Of a DNA stretch of 64,000 nucleotides, positions 1 through 11,548 are shown in pieces; within the stretch, counting starts at the first letter, position 1; each line of letters opens with the position of its first letter. Below the pieces are notes generated by a model. It was not told the origin of the DNA. It saw nothing but the letters and a program-made list of their open reading frames with translations, and did not search any database. Source of the DNA: Megalopta genalis (lineage: Eukaryota > Arthropoda > Insecta > Hymenoptera > Halictidae); assembly GCF_051020955.1 (NCBI RefSeq), contig NC_135019.1, positions 13,041,501-13,105,500 on the forward strand, given 5' to 3'. The position numbers were made by a program, and so were the translations under genes.

Positions 1-659
1 TATACAATTATATAAAAATGCTTAAATCTCCTGCACGAATATATTCTCTCAATATATTTGTAGCCTGTAGCTGAATAAAGCTGCAAGGATTTTTATATGC
101 TTAATACAAAAATGAAAAAAAGAATTGAGGGACGAGAAGACTCTATAGAGTTTTATAATGTAATTAAACTTATTTAATATATTATATTGTAGAGAAATAT
201 ATAATTTTAATTGAATTATTTTATTGGGCGAATATTTAAGTTTATAAAGCTTGAAAAATTGTATTCCTATCATGTAAGGTAATTATAATAAATAAGAACA
301 CAAAATCTTTTACTTATTAATTTCTGAAAACTCTCACGGCAGTATAATGATTTTTCTCTCCATTCAATTTTGTATAGCAAAATCACAATTTTTGCAAAAT
401 CTGCTCCGAGTTGTCGCTAGCTACATCAGAAAAGTCTTCGGAGGAGTTCTATATTATATTATATGTTATATATATTATCTCCAAGATACGAAATCGCTGC
501 AAGTGTCTCTAAAGCGAAAGATTCAGATCCTAGGAATTCCTATTTCAACAACAGAGCACTGATGACCTAAAGTTTACGTCCTAAAATCCAAGGCAAAAGT
601 CGTGTCCGATTAAAAAAGATGAAAATCCTATCGAAAGAAGACTCCGTCCAGAGCAGAAC
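1..659. other. AT-rich DNA, nothing recognised
   Basis: This stretch is strongly AT-rich. The short open frames on both strands have no recognisable motif and the amino-acid bias expected of random AT-rich DNA. I see no repeat, RNA gene or promoter that I can support. Confidence 0.5.
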
Positions 660-1280
660 GCGCCGAAGCCAGCGCCTCCGAAGGCCTCTCTGCTCGGCAA
701 ATGGCGAAGAGGACTCAATTCGGCGCGCAGCTCTCTCGGGCCACTCCGAAAGCAATTAAACCACCGGAATATCGATCAGCGAAGTGTCCAGTGGCCCCGG
801 AGAATAAGAGAAAAAATGAGGGAACTCTTTGAGCAGGCTCACCGACTGTTCCTCGACTAGCGCGTTCATTTCGGCGTGGTCTCTCGAGGGCGTGACGCGG
901 GCTGCGCGGCCAAGAGCCGCGCGGGGAGGGGAAAAAACTGATTGCAGGTACCCACGAGCAGCACTCAATTCAGATAATGGAATGACTTGATCGCAGCGGC
1001 GGCCTCGTCTTCGCGCTCGCTCGCATCGCATCGCCGGTTCGCGCCGAGCCGTGCCGAGCCGAGCCGAACCGCGCCGAGGCGGGCCGAGCGAGCCGGGTCT
1101 GGCCGAAGAGCCTCTTACCGCGCCGGAATAAATTGGCCGCGCGGGCTGCGTCACTTCCAACGCCTACCAAACGCTCCTCGAATAAATTTGTACGCCGGCT
1201 CCTTCGTTCTGGTTCCTCTCATCGGCTTTATCGGCCGTTTTATTCGTCGCGACCCGGCGCGTAAACGATATTAACATCGG
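660..1280. other. CpG-rich block with GAGCC-type short repeats
   Basis: GC and CpG content rise sharply, with a run of degenerate GAGCC/GCGCC units near 1045-1100. Frames are open on both strands over the same bases, including one of 134 codons on the minus strand, as expected when stop codons are scarce. None resembles a protein family I know. A promoter or first exon of an unseen gene is possible, but only base composition points to it. Confidence 0.4.
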
Positions 1281-2033
1281 TTCAATTACCCGCCGCTCAG
1301 AATTTACGGCCGCGATCGAACATGTCGCCCGGGCAGATCGCATCCACCCTTAGAAAACTCCTCGTAAACGCATCGACACTTTCCGCCGGGAACGGTGAAT
1401 TTCGATATTAACCGGAGCGTCGTAGCAGCTGTTCCTTCGTGGTTTCAATGTTTAAAGCCGAGGAACGGGTCGGACAAGCGGTTTCACGAATTCGACGAAC
1501 ATTCGTTTCGGCTCGAATTCGTCGAAGTTTACACGGGAGAACGTTGTTGGAGATTTAAGTGGCCCACGGCTGTGATTCGTTACGGTCTTTCTATTTTTAA
1601 CACATATTCGTCCGGTAATTTTCCTGCAGTCACTATTTTAACGCACTTACGTTTACGTAAATCATAATTTAGTCTGCCGGGTGGTTCGAATTTTCGTGTA
1701 CGCTTTGTTGGTTCTAATGAGAATTGGAAGATCAAGAATCAATTATTTTCTGTAATATACAAATGACGAATTTTCGTCATGCGGACGAATATGCGTTAAT
1801 ACAACGACGAACACTTTTCGATAGACGTGTTGTTTTAAACTAACCCGGTTAGTTATTTTACCGTGTTATTTTACCCGGTAGATAGCTATTCAGTAATTAA
1901 TAGACCGCGGATTCTGTGCATTTTCCACAAAAATGATTACGTCAAATACAAAACTGTAAAGGCACTAGACAAATTATTATAGATATTACAGAGTTACGCG
2001 TTATTTATATGTATACTCATATTTGAGCCGTTT
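1281..2033. other. Unassigned DNA with one MITE-end fragment
   Basis: Mostly unique sequence. From 1901 there is a diverged copy of the TAGACTGCGGATTTT terminal motif that recurs in the window (see 62609-62796 and 63314-63509), but no matching second end nearby. Nothing else is recognised. Confidence 0.45.
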
Positions 2034-2261
2034 ATTTTGAAAGTGGCACAAGTCACATTGTTTTTAAGTCGATATATTTAAGGGTTTGCGTTTTAACACG
2101 TTTAAAAATATGGATGCTAACTTTCGAGAAGATTTACTTGTATTTGTTATCTCGGGATACTGATATCTTTCTCAGTATAAATAATTTCGTATAAACGTTA
2201 AAAAATCACCACTTTTCATTACGGTAAAATGACTTATGCCACTTTCAAAATAAACGGCTCA
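2034..2261. mobile_element. Non-autonomous DNA transposon (TGAGCCG MITE), copy 1
   Basis: A 228-bp element bounded by about 32-bp terminal inverted repeats that begin TGAGCCGTTTATTTTGAAAG and differ at about one position. It has no open frame of note. A second copy lies at 38764-38969 with the same interior and right end but a shortened left end, which proves that this is a dispersed repeat. The target-site duplication is not clear, so I do not assign a superfamily. Confidence 0.8.
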
Positions 2262-3284
2262 TTTCTTGCAATCGATTGAAACAATGTTTATTTTGCATAG
2301 AGATTCGCATTCGATGATCGATCTATCTATTGGTCAAGAGCGCCAGGAGATTCGCGCAGAGCGGATTATTTAATCGGCGAACGATCGGAGATACTTTTTG
2401 CACGATTTTTGGTTCCTCGAGTTCGCAACACATTATTTTCTCGTTACACGTCGGCCACGCGAGTCCGTAACGTTATATAACGCGTAACGAGGTTAAAGAA
2501 CACGTTTCATTACACAGGATCGGCGTTTCTTTTTCGTTTTCGCGGCATTATGCTATGATTTTACGATTCCCGAGCGCGTCTCTGCCGGGTCCCGCCTTTT
2601 TTGGTTGCTCCGGGATTAATAAGCGCATAAAACGCGCCCCATTAACCGCAGAATCGGCGCGATTCCGACGCGAGCGGCCCCCTCTCGGTTGTTTAATAAA
2701 TAATTAGTTTCCGCTTTACAGCGGTCCGCGTAACGAGGATCGTAACGCGATCGCCGATTTCCCGTGCGCACGAACGAACGTTATTTATTATTGCGCCCTC
2801 GTTGAATCCCGCGTCGGCTCGCATTACGCGCGATCCCCCGGCCGTCTTGAATTATCGCCTCGGAAATTATCGGACCTTATTATTCTTCCGCGAATTACGC
2901 CGCGGCGAGCCTTAATTGCCCCTCGGCGAAAAATATTCCGCGAATTCTGATCGTTATGCTATTTCCTCGCGGTAATCTGTTGCGCCGCGAGTCGTTCGAT
3001 GGAGTTGTATCGAACGTCGATTCCACGCTTATTGCTGTGTAAACTGCATCCTCGAGTAACTCGAACTTCGTACCGCGGTAACGTGTAGACGCTAGGAGAC
3101 TTTACGGCAAAGAATTCTCTTACGAAAGCATGTTTTATTTCGTCGTCTTGAAGGGTCTTCGTGGTACTGTTCTTCGTATCTTACCGCATTTAACGTGGAA
3201 TTTTTAATATTAAATGCAATTGGGAATACAACGGACCGAATGTCGCAGAGAATTTTCTATTTTTCTCGCATCAATTTATTATAT
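2262..3284. other. Unassigned, partly CpG-rich DNA
   Basis: CpG-rich between about 2540 and 2960, with no long open frame. No repeat, RNA gene or domain is recognised. Confidence 0.4.
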
Positions 3285-3655
3285 ACATAGGACATCCAAA
3301 AATATCTAGCTATTTGGAAATGAGGGGGTTCCTGAGGTGATTTGAAGTAACTTTTTCCTTAGCGAAAATGCAATCCGCGGCTTTGTTTGCGAGTTATTAA
3401 CGAAAAACGGTGACCAATGAGAGGCGAGATCGGCTGACGCGGGGCGCCCCAGTCAACGAGCGCACGAAACCCAGTTCCGTTCATTGGCTCGGCTGTCTCG
3501 CGCCAGCTGAAAATCGTCTCTCATTGGTCACTGTTTTCCGTTAATAACTCGTAAACAAAGCCGCGGATTGCATTTTCACTAAGGAAAAAGTTACTTCAAA
3601 TTACCTTAGAAACTTCACCTTACCGCATTGCGAAACATATTTTGGGCATCCTGTA
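3285..3655. mobile_element. Palindromic 371-bp MITE, copy 1
   Basis: The element is nearly self-complementary. The segment from about 3345 to 3430 pairs with about 3510 to 3600, and a further inverted pair sits at the ends. The right terminus matches CAGGGTGTCCCAAAAA in reverse; the left is more diverged. A second copy at 10314-10684 has exactly the same length, which fixes the boundaries. There is no coding capacity. Outer TA dinucleotides suggest a TA target as in Tc1/mariner MITEs, which is an inference. Confidence 0.85.
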
Positions 3656-5440
3656 CATTCGTGGGAAAAGAAAACGTCTCTGTGAAAAACTTGGTGTACG
3701 TTTCATGTAAAGAAAAATGAACGTGCTAATCTTTTATATTTTTTATTCTCAAGTCTTTTGTGCACAGTTCATCCTCTTCGCCTTAATATTTCAGAAAAAT
3801 TTCTTAGAAATACTCCTGTTTCTCGTTTAATACGCGCGATTTTTTAAATATCGAATAACACGACACCTTTTACGTGTTCCACACAGGCGTTCATCGAATG
3901 ATTATGAATGTAAAGAAAATTTGTCTATCTATTTAGACAGTCCTATCATTTTATTAACCCTAAAACTACCAACCCAAACGAAGTGACTAGTTTCTGACAT
4001 CTTCTTTTACAATTACTGGAATTATAAAAATATTTTTACGATACACTTTTTGACAAACTTCATTGTTGAAGCATATTTTATAATAGATATCGCACGAAGT
4101 TTGAAACAATAAGCAATATTGCATCAATTATTATATCAATGCCTTTGTAATTTCTCGTTAATCGTTATTATATGTATACTGTCAAGCTACTATGTTTACA
4201 TACCTCAATTTATTATACTTAATAGTAAATAAATGAATTTACGTCTCTTATCGAAAGACAGTAAATATGCGCATGTTTAGCTAAATACGTAGCAGAAGGA
4301 GATATTTGGATAAAACCGAAAGGAATTCGAGAAACAAGAAGAATTTTCGAAGGTCGAGCAGCCGCGAGCATGAAAGATAGCCCCGATTCATCACGCTCGA
4401 CCGGCGCAGAATGGAGGTCCGGGGAAGATAAGTAATCGTAGTGCTTAAAAACCGCGGCCGTGCGATGGCGGACGGCAAAGGATCTAACTCCGACTTAACT
4501 ACGTAAGTATATACAGCTTTCGTTCATGTTCATCGCGGGTACAGCCCGCGGCCACTCGCCTCCGCCGTCCTTCATGACCGCCAATCCCTCGTCCCCCTTT
4601 TCACCTACCCGATTATGCCCTCCTCTCAATCGCTCCACGTCCATCCGCGATCCGAAAGCCTTCATTGGTCCATTGGCAGCGTGAAACACCGTTCAATTGA
4701 CTACTATCGGCAGAAACAATTGTCCGGCGAATTACCGACGCTCTTCAGCAACTCGTGACGTGTGATCGGGATCAGGTCCTCGGAACATCCGCTTTGTCAG
4801 CGTGGAAACTTCGATACAATTCGCTGTACTAATTCGATAATGTGACATTTAAAACAAAACAAAAAACGTGATTTGGAGATATTCTACTATTTCATACACG
4901 AGATAATATTATCTCCGTATTATCTACCATATCCCACTGTTCAAATTCTACGTTTTTTGTGTCTGGAGAAATATTGAAATATTAAACTATATAATAATAT
5001 AAATATAAACTATATAAATATAAACTATATAATTTTTTGCATTATATTCATTTACATTTATTTTGTTTTATTTTTTTATTTCTTTTAGTATACATTACCG
5101 CAAAATTTAGTGAAAATAATATTTCATTATTTTCGAAAATCAAATTATTACTAGGGAAATAAGACTTTAAGTGACCTTTTTTTGAAACTCGATTATTTAG
5201 ACATATCTCAGTACTGAATTATTCTTTTACGTGTCCCATAAAGCAGCCTTTTTGGGATATTTTGTTCTTTATGACTGATCTCCGATTTATTCTTTTACAA
5301 TTTCCGATGCTATAAAAATAATTTTATCAGAAATGTTTGAACTTCTTCATTCAAGCGTGTATTATAATAAACATCGTCGGAAGATTAAATAAGTCCAATC
5401 TTGTCATCGTTATAAAACAATATACATTAGTCGCTGGTTC
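3656..5440. other. Unassigned DNA with decayed TTAA-element fragments
   Basis: Around 3955 and 5275-5400 there are fragments resembling the family with ends near TTAACACTAAACCTACC (intact copy at 23187-23400), including an 'AATAA.TCAATCTTGTCAT' stretch also found near 31600. The region 4490-4700 is less AT-rich. No gene is recognised. Confidence 0.4.
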
Positions 5441-5505
5441 TAATCACTAGTGTTTAATCACTATCACTAGTGTTTAAACACTACTAGTGTTTCATCACTA
5501 GTGTC
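5441..5505. repeat. ACTAGTGTTTA minisatellite
   Basis: Five CACTAGTG cores, each a perfect 8-bp palindrome, are separated by short TTTA/TTTCAT spacers. The array can form several small hairpins. Confidence 0.75.
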
Positions 5506-6189
5506 AAAAATGGGAATCACTTTTCGAACAACCAGATAATTCCACAAACAAGATCTACTACTTCTCGGAACCGAGTCATCGAACGACCCAACAGATTCGT
5601 CGCTGCATTGTCAGAGAGAAAGCACAATTCCCAAAAATCCCAACAATCGGCATTCAGGATGAAGTGAATATCAACCGCTGTCATCTGGACCCGCGAGATC
5701 CGCCCCCGAATTCCTCTCCTCCCACGTTCGAACCCGAGCAGGCGCATATAGTATATGTATTTTCAACAGCAGTATTCTTCTCCCTTTTATCACCCCGTGT
5801 TCTCCCCCCGCTCGGTTTTCCAAGCCTCGTGCCAGAGGACTCTCTTCATCTCGCGTCGTCGCGTCGGTCCTCTCTTCCACCCTATTACCCTCGGAACACC
5901 TTGCTCGACGACGTTTCTTCAATTTCTAAATCTCTGCCCGGCTTTTCACCTTATTCATAAGCCATCGCAGTGACCTGGCAGATTCTATTATTATCTGTGA
6001 AGAATTAATTGCTGGCGAGGAATTCATTTGTGATTTCAGCACAATGGCGATTCTATTTATTTAAACTTTTTTACGCTGACGAAGTCTCTTCCTTTGCAGT
6101 ATATTTAAATATTTCCTTCGCGTTCTGGACATCGCAACTACCATGATCATTTATAATTCTATTTAGCAATTTTTTAAACATATATTTTA
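5506..6189. other. Unassigned DNA
   Basis: Moderately GC-rich between 5690 and 5960, where both strands are open over the same bases. I see no motif that favours any of these frames. Confidence 0.4.
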
Positions 6190-6425
6190 ACACTTGCTTT
6201 ACGAAACCCGGCAAAACGAAGGGACATTAATTTTTTAATTTACGATTATTCAGATCGCAAGGGTTACATTTACAAGTTATTTGTTCGATATGCTTGCGAC
6301 AAATATTACAATAACACTGGTTAAAAATTAAAAAAATTTCTCATCGTTACTTTTATAAATTAATAGAATATAGCTGCGTTTAGTGTTCTGTAAATCTAGT
6401 GTTAAGGTACTTATTTTAGATACGC
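6190..6425. repeat. Dispersed repeat: empty-site copy of the mariner host sequence
   Basis: From about 6236 this matches the sequence on both sides of mariner copy 1: 11500-11548 on the left, and 12134 to about 12260 on the right. The two flanks are contiguous here, with no mariner between them. It also resembles the right flank of mariner copy 2 (22656 onward). It therefore shows what the host repeat looked like before insertion. The host repeat is not coding and I cannot name its family. Confidence 0.75.
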
Positions 6426-6732
6426 TAGTTTTTGTGGTAATTTTAATGAAACACGTGCAAATGTAAATTAATTTTCAGAAAATAAACAGTGAAACAACAA
6501 TATTTTCACGCCAAATCTGCGAATTTGTAAATTTACAATAAATAAATTCCTCCTCTAGACTGTCTGTAGACCGAAGCACGTTCGAAAACGGTCAATTTGT
6601 TAATGTTTGTTCAGCCAGTATTTTGAACCGCCGCCACCTCTCCTCCGATCTTGTTGGTCTCTTCCTCCTATTTTCTCCGGCCTCGTTCTACAAACTCTCT
6701 CCTTGTCCCTCCATCGTTTCGCGGGCCTCTCC

Positions 6733-6738
<6 letters not shown>
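6426..6738. other. Unassigned DNA
   Basis: AT-rich at first, becoming pyrimidine-rich toward the CT microsatellite. No feature can be supported. Confidence 0.4.
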
Positions 6739-6764
<26 letters not shown>

Positions 6765-6822
6765 GCATCATTCTCTGGGCCTTTTATTCTCTCTCTTTCT
6801 CTCTCCCTTTCTCTCTCTCTCC
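6739..6822. repeat. (CT)n microsatellite and pyrimidine tract
   Basis: An uninterrupted CT run at about 6741-6764 is followed by an interrupted CT/CCTT tract. Frames across it are open because CTCTCT encodes only Leu and Ser. Confidence 0.9.
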
Positions 6823-6834
6823 GCTGTTCGCGCC

Positions 6835-7510
6835 GCCTTTCTGCGTTACGGTACGATCCGGCAGAGCCGCGCCGCTGGCGGCACGGAAAAAAGGCGGCCC
6901 TAAAAGAACTTCATATTTTTTATGCTCTGACAGCGACTTGGGTGGTCCAAAATGGCCGCCCAATGATGTAATATAGTGCTCTCGCGCCGGCTATCCCACC
7001 ACGGGAACGTCACGGCAGCCTATATAGAGGTAAAGTCCTCGACTGTTCCAGCTCGACCCGGGCCCCCTTCGGGCCCCGTTCGGGCCCTCTTCGAGCCCTC
7101 TGCGAGTCCCTCCCCCCACCCTTCTGCTCGTGGTCCCCCACACACGTCCAGGACCAGCACGCCTAAACCCTAACCACCTACTTCTAACCGCGCTGGTTCC
7201 TCGGATCACCGTCCCCGGCCTCTCCCGGGGCATGTAATTACTCGCCGGACGATGTCTTTCGGCCCTTTTGCTCCTCGGCTGTATTACCTTCTTCGGTCTC
7301 GCGCGTTTTGCGGAGCCCCGAAACCCCGGGCCCGGGGACCCGCGGTCCCCGCATCGCGTGGGCTTTTTTCATCGCTGACTGGCCCGCAGTTGCCACCACG
7401 GAAGACCGATCCTCGACGTTTACAATACCGAAACACCGTGTCGACCAGTCCCTTCCTTTTTCCCGGTTACTGGCTCCGTCGGAAACCTCCTTTCGATTGA
7501 TCGATTAGAA
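6835..7510. other. CpG island with a TATA-like motif
   Basis: One of the most GC- and CpG-rich blocks, with several C/G homopolymer runs between 7055 and 7350. A TATATAG motif lies at about 7020-7028, the right kind of site for a TATA promoter, but I see no convincing initiator or conserved frame beyond it. Four or more overlapping frames of 65-117 codons are open and none resembles a known family. A promoter or 5' exon of an unseen gene is an inference. Confidence 0.4.
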
Positions 7511-7589
7511 CTGTTAGCATCCGAGATCATAACTGCTGTAAACAAAATAAAAAGAAATTGATGCAGAACCCATTGAATTTTGCTTAAAA

Positions 7590-7920
7590 CGATTTCCGTC
7601 GCCGTTACGAATTACGGAAATAGTTTTCGGTCACCAGTAACTATTATACACAACGGAAGCAGTTTTCGGTCACGAATAATCATCATAAATTACGGAAATA
7701 GTTTTTGATAACCGGTAAAACCATTATACATGCCGGAAATGATCTTTTATTACAAATAAGAATTATCGGTAGTGGAAACGTTAATTCGTTACAGATAGCC
7801 ATTGCAATTGACGAAAACAGTTTCTGAACTGTTCAGAATTATATATTAGTTACAATAAACCATTATCAGAATTTTATATTCATTATCGATAATCGACATC
7901 GTTATTTACAAACCGCGTTG
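7590..7920. repeat. Degenerate tandem repeat of about 55-60 bp
   Basis: Successive blocks repeat a core of the form ATTACGGAAATAGTTTTCGG followed by TCACnnnTAA..ATTATA. The first three units are clear and later ones decay. Non-coding. Confidence 0.6.
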
Positions 7921-9180
7921 TCCGATAAGTATAACATACACATTTGTAATGAGGTTTCTAATGTGAGAGAAATTCGAATTGTTCGAAATGACGATAAAAC
8001 GTGTTACATAAACACTTCTTAATTGAAATTTCAATAAATAAAAGTAACCAAAACGAAATTAAGTATGTTGAAAATGTAAACGATGTCGTACATCTTAACT
8101 TCTCAATTTTAATTGATCAACAATAAGATACTTTCACTTTATGAAGTTTTTATGGTTGTGGCGTGGCAGTCAAGCTCTTAAGACGCATTATTAAACGATT
8201 ACCATGAGACAAGATTGATTCTGATCTTCAGCCATTTGTACTAGGTCCAATGAGAAGATTTCACAGAAGCAGGTAAGTAAGATACGCGATGGGACACGAT
8301 GCTGTTTCTTTTATGCAAACGTTTACGGTTCGATCGGTGATCGCCCCCTCATTGGATGGTAGTTAACGAAATGTGCAGGTTTGCGTACTTTAATTACGGG
8401 CCCTGGTAACTACGTAATTGTTCGAGCGAAAATTAGGGAGCTGCGGTATCCTTGAAGACCGTATCTCGCATCTTCTCTCATTACGAGAACAGTGGATTAT
8501 TAGTGCGTTTCGTGGTACTGCCAACGGTGTGTGTAAAATAAAATTATAAAGATTGAACCCACATTAAGCTCTCAAGTACCTACTCGTGTAAATTACACAG
8601 GATGTTACAACTATAAATACGACCGTAACGTGTTATAATAGAGCAGCCACTTGATTTCGCCCAATTAGGTATAATACGGGCGCATAACGTGTGCAGCTTA
8701 ATGACAACTATACCGAAGAGGCTCTCCGGAGGTCTAATAACAACTATCTTATATTACAATTTACGACCCAGGATACTAGCGAATTCGAAGACACGCCGGT
8801 TCGGAATATTACCTCGAGCAGATATATCGATTTTCCGTTATCGAATCGAATTGCTAATTCGTCGAGCGGCTCTGCAACGGTTGCGCGATGGAAAACTTCA
8901 CCGACGAATAAACTCGTTTGTACCGAAGGGAGACAGAGACGCATAAATATCTCCCAGCAAACGTCGAACTTTTCTTGTCGGCTCTATCGGCATTATGACA
9001 GCCGGGAATCGCCTCCGAGGGACAGACTGTAATTGCGGCACAAGGTTGAAACGTTAACTACGCTCGCAGGCACGGGTAACACGATTCCGACGTATCAATC
9101 CGCGATTCTGTTTCGAAGATCCCACGCAGCTGCTTAGACCGACTCGCGTGTTTGTTCGCAGGAAGCTGTTCGTCGATTGT
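7921..9180. other. Unassigned DNA
   Basis: Mostly unique sequence. A plus-strand frame at 8691-9032 (113 codons, beginning with GTG) reads through a modestly GC-rich part and resembles no family I know. No splice context or homology supports it, so I do not call it a gene. Confidence 0.4.
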
Positions 9181-9485
9181 TTAACCGTTTGACTGCTGAG
9201 GAGCGCTATCGCGCTCTTCTTATGTTGTGCCAAAAATGCGAAGAGCGATTTTTTTATGCCAAGACTGCGGAGAGCGTAATAACGCTGCTCTAAATCGCTA
9301 GAATTTGTGCTTATTACCAATTTTATTCACAAAATTAATTTAAACAAATTTTTGCAAATAGGTGGTATTTTTTCATTTTTGTTGTTGCAAAGCAATGCAA
9401 GTGAGTTTATTGTATGAAAAGCGTTTTACATTTTTTTCCCCATACACGCGCAATTAGTGGCACAGTTTTGGCATATGTCCGAAAA
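9181..9485 (+). mobile_element. TTAA-type MITE family B, copy 1 (right end lost)
   Basis: It starts at a TTAA followed by CCGTTTGACTGCTGA and runs parallel to the copy at 9597-9936 for about 300 bp. It stops short of the right terminal repeat and passes directly into a fragment of another family. A TTAA target points to piggyBac-type mobilisation, which is an inference because no transposase is present. Confidence 0.8.
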
Positions 9486-9596
9486 AATATAAGCTTTATA
9501 ATAAAAACTTTACAAATTCCAAATAAATTCGGTCTTCTCACTTTTGTCAAGCAGCATATGCCAGTTAGTATTACTGCTTGGTAGGTTTAGTGTTAA
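9486..9596 (+). mobile_element. TTAA-type MITE family C, right-end fragment
   Basis: This segment matches the right half of the element at 23187-23400 and ends in GGTAGGTTTAGTG followed by TTAA. Its left half is absent. The terminal TTAA (9593-9596) is shared with the next element, so insertion or deletion here happened exactly at a TTAA. Confidence 0.8.
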
Positions 9597-9936
9597 CCGT
9601 TTGACTGCTGAGGAGCGCTATCGCGCTCTTCTTATGTTGTGCCAAAAATGCGAAAAGCGCAACGGCGCTCCTGTTTTTCTTTTTTTCATGCCAAGACTGC
9701 GGAGAGCGTAATAACGCTGCTCTAAATCGCTAGAATTTGCGCTTATTGCCAATTTTATTCACAAAATTAATTAAAACGAATTTATGTGAATAAGTGGTAT
9801 TTTTTAATTTTTGTTGTTGCAAAGCAATACGAGTGAATTTATTGTATGAAAAGTGTTTTATATTTTTTCCCATACACGCGCAATTAGTGCCGCAGTTTTG
9901 GCATATGTTCGGAAATATACGTCAGCGGCCAAACGG
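9597..9936 (+). mobile_element. TTAA-type MITE family B, copy 2 (complete)
   Basis: A complete 340-bp element. TTAA occurs on both sides (9593-9596 and 9937-9940), and the inverted ends read CCGTTTGACTGCTGA and its imperfect complement TCAGCGGCCAAACGG. There is no coding capacity. Compared with copy 1 it carries a short GC-rich insertion near 9655. Confidence 0.88.
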
Positions 9937-9940
9937 TTAA

Positions 9941-10250
9941 ACTACGAAATTCCAGATCCAAGCCAGAATCGAAACGAATAAATCGCGGAAGAAATTCGAC
10001 GACAAGAACTAAATAAATGTCACGCAGCGATTTTTATATTTATCATTTAGTATCGCAGAGGCTCTTTCGTGCGAACGTTTATTTTTGTAATATCCTGATA
10101 CCGCACGTTCTGTTATGCAAATATTTCATACAAGTTCTCTTAGAAATGATAATTTATCCAAATAATAATATGCTTACATAATAGAACGTTTGGATACCAG
10201 AATATTGTTAAATATATAAATATAATATAATATATATTAGCATACTTTCT
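9941..10250. other. Unassigned AT-rich DNA
   Basis: No recognisable feature. Confidence 0.4.
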
Positions 10251-10313
10251 ATTTTTGTTTGAGTACATTCGACCTTCGTTGTGACAGCACAGTAATTCCC
10301 AGATTCGGAACGT

Positions 10314-10684
10314 TACACAGGGTGTCCCAAAAATGTTTCGCAATACGGAAATTTGGGGTAGCCGACGTCATTCTAAGTAACTTCTTCCTTCGCGAAAATG
10401 CAATCTGCGGCTTTGTTTACGAGTTATTAACGAAAAACTCTGACCAATGAGAGGCGAGCTCGCCCAGCGCTTGGCGGCCGAGCCAATGAGCGCACGAAGC
10501 CCAGTTCCGCTCATTGGCTCGGCCGTCTTGCGCCAGCATGTCTCACCTCTCATTGGTCACTCTTTTTCGTTAATAACTCCTAAACAAAGCCGTGGATTGC
10601 ATTTTCGCCAAGGACAAACTTCCTTCAAATTACCTCAGGAATCTCCCATTCTCGGATTGCGAGATGTTTTTGGGACACCCTGTA
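10314..10684. mobile_element. Palindromic 371-bp MITE, copy 2
   Basis: Same family and same length as 3285-3655. Both ends read CAGGGTGTCCCAAAAA after a TA, in opposite orientation. The halves pair over most of their length, with GACCAATGAGAGGCGAG on the left and its complement on the right. Overlapping open frames on both strands encode near-mirror peptides and are a by-product of the palindrome. Confidence 0.9.
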
Positions 10685-11237
10685 TATTATATAATATATA
10701 AATAAAGGGAGTCTCTGCTTAGTCACAATCTCGTATGATTCCGTTTCAACGATCGTTTCTCTTCGATCTTCGATGCTTGAAAATTTGCCTCCGAAATAGG
10801 AAATAAAGTGAATAATACCCATCGTCTATACATAAACTCGCTTTTCTGCCAAGTTAAATGGAATGCCGGGAAGAAAAGTGGCAAAAACTGTTCGATACCG
10901 TTCGAGATAGGCTAATAGTCGGTTTGTTTTCAAGGAAAGGGTGGGGCCGTCGAAAGTGATCGATACAACTCGCCTAATCTGAAGGAAAATCTTGCGAACC
11001 GGCCTGAAATGGACAGGTATCTCCGTCCATAGGTCTTGGCCGACGTCCGCACGATATTTAACGCAGAAAAACACCGAATCTGGAAACTGATACTTCAGCG
11101 ATTCGTTACGGAACACGGTTGAACGAGTGCCGAAAGGTGCCGCGCATTTCTCCCAGGTAGCATTCCGTAAACTCGTCTAGAAAATTATCCCGGTTATGCG
11201 ATTGGCCGGCGACCTTAAATATTGCGACCGTCGGTCA
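10685..11237. other. Unassigned interior of the 10251-11299 inverted repeat
   Basis: A minus-strand frame of 96 codons (10826-11116) is the only sizeable one and has no motif I recognise. No other feature is seen. Confidence 0.4.
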
Positions 11238-11548
11238 CGCTCCGAATCTGGGAATTACCGTGCTGTCACAACGAAGGTCGAATGTACTCAAACAAAAATA
11301 AAAAGCCACCTCTCCTTTCGTGGATGTTCCTTTCTTCCAAAAATTCTTCCTTCGCCTCGAGACCACGGACTTTTATGCCAAGTTCTTTTCCGATGGCTTA
11401 TTTTGGATATTATTATTATTATGGCTTGTTTTTGGATCAATTGACACGCGAACAAAAATTGTGGTTGAAAAAAGTATTTCTGGCTGATTGTTTAATTTAC
11501 GATTATTCGGATTGTAAAGATACATTCATGAGTTATTTATTCGATATA

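Larger units (their letters stand above)
10251..11299. repeat. Long-spaced inverted repeat, arms of about 62 bp
   Basis: The sequence at 10251-10313 recurs in reverse complement at 11238-11299 with only a few differences. The arms include GAGTACATTCGACCTTCGTT. The left arm is followed at once by the 371-bp palindromic MITE. The arms could be the terminal repeats of a transposon of about 1 kb, but the interior encodes nothing I recognise. Confidence 0.75.

Noticed and set aside
7160..7175. TAAACCCTAACC, resembling telomeric repeat
   Set aside because: It is a single occurrence in a GC-rich block. Insect telomeres usually use TTAGG arrays and none is present.
8691..9032. 113-codon frame with ordinary protein-like composition
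   Set aside because: It begins with GTG, has no family resemblance, and two other frames are open over the same bases.
10368..10701. Two similar peptides encoded on opposite strands
   Set aside because: They are mirror products of the 371-bp palindromic MITE.
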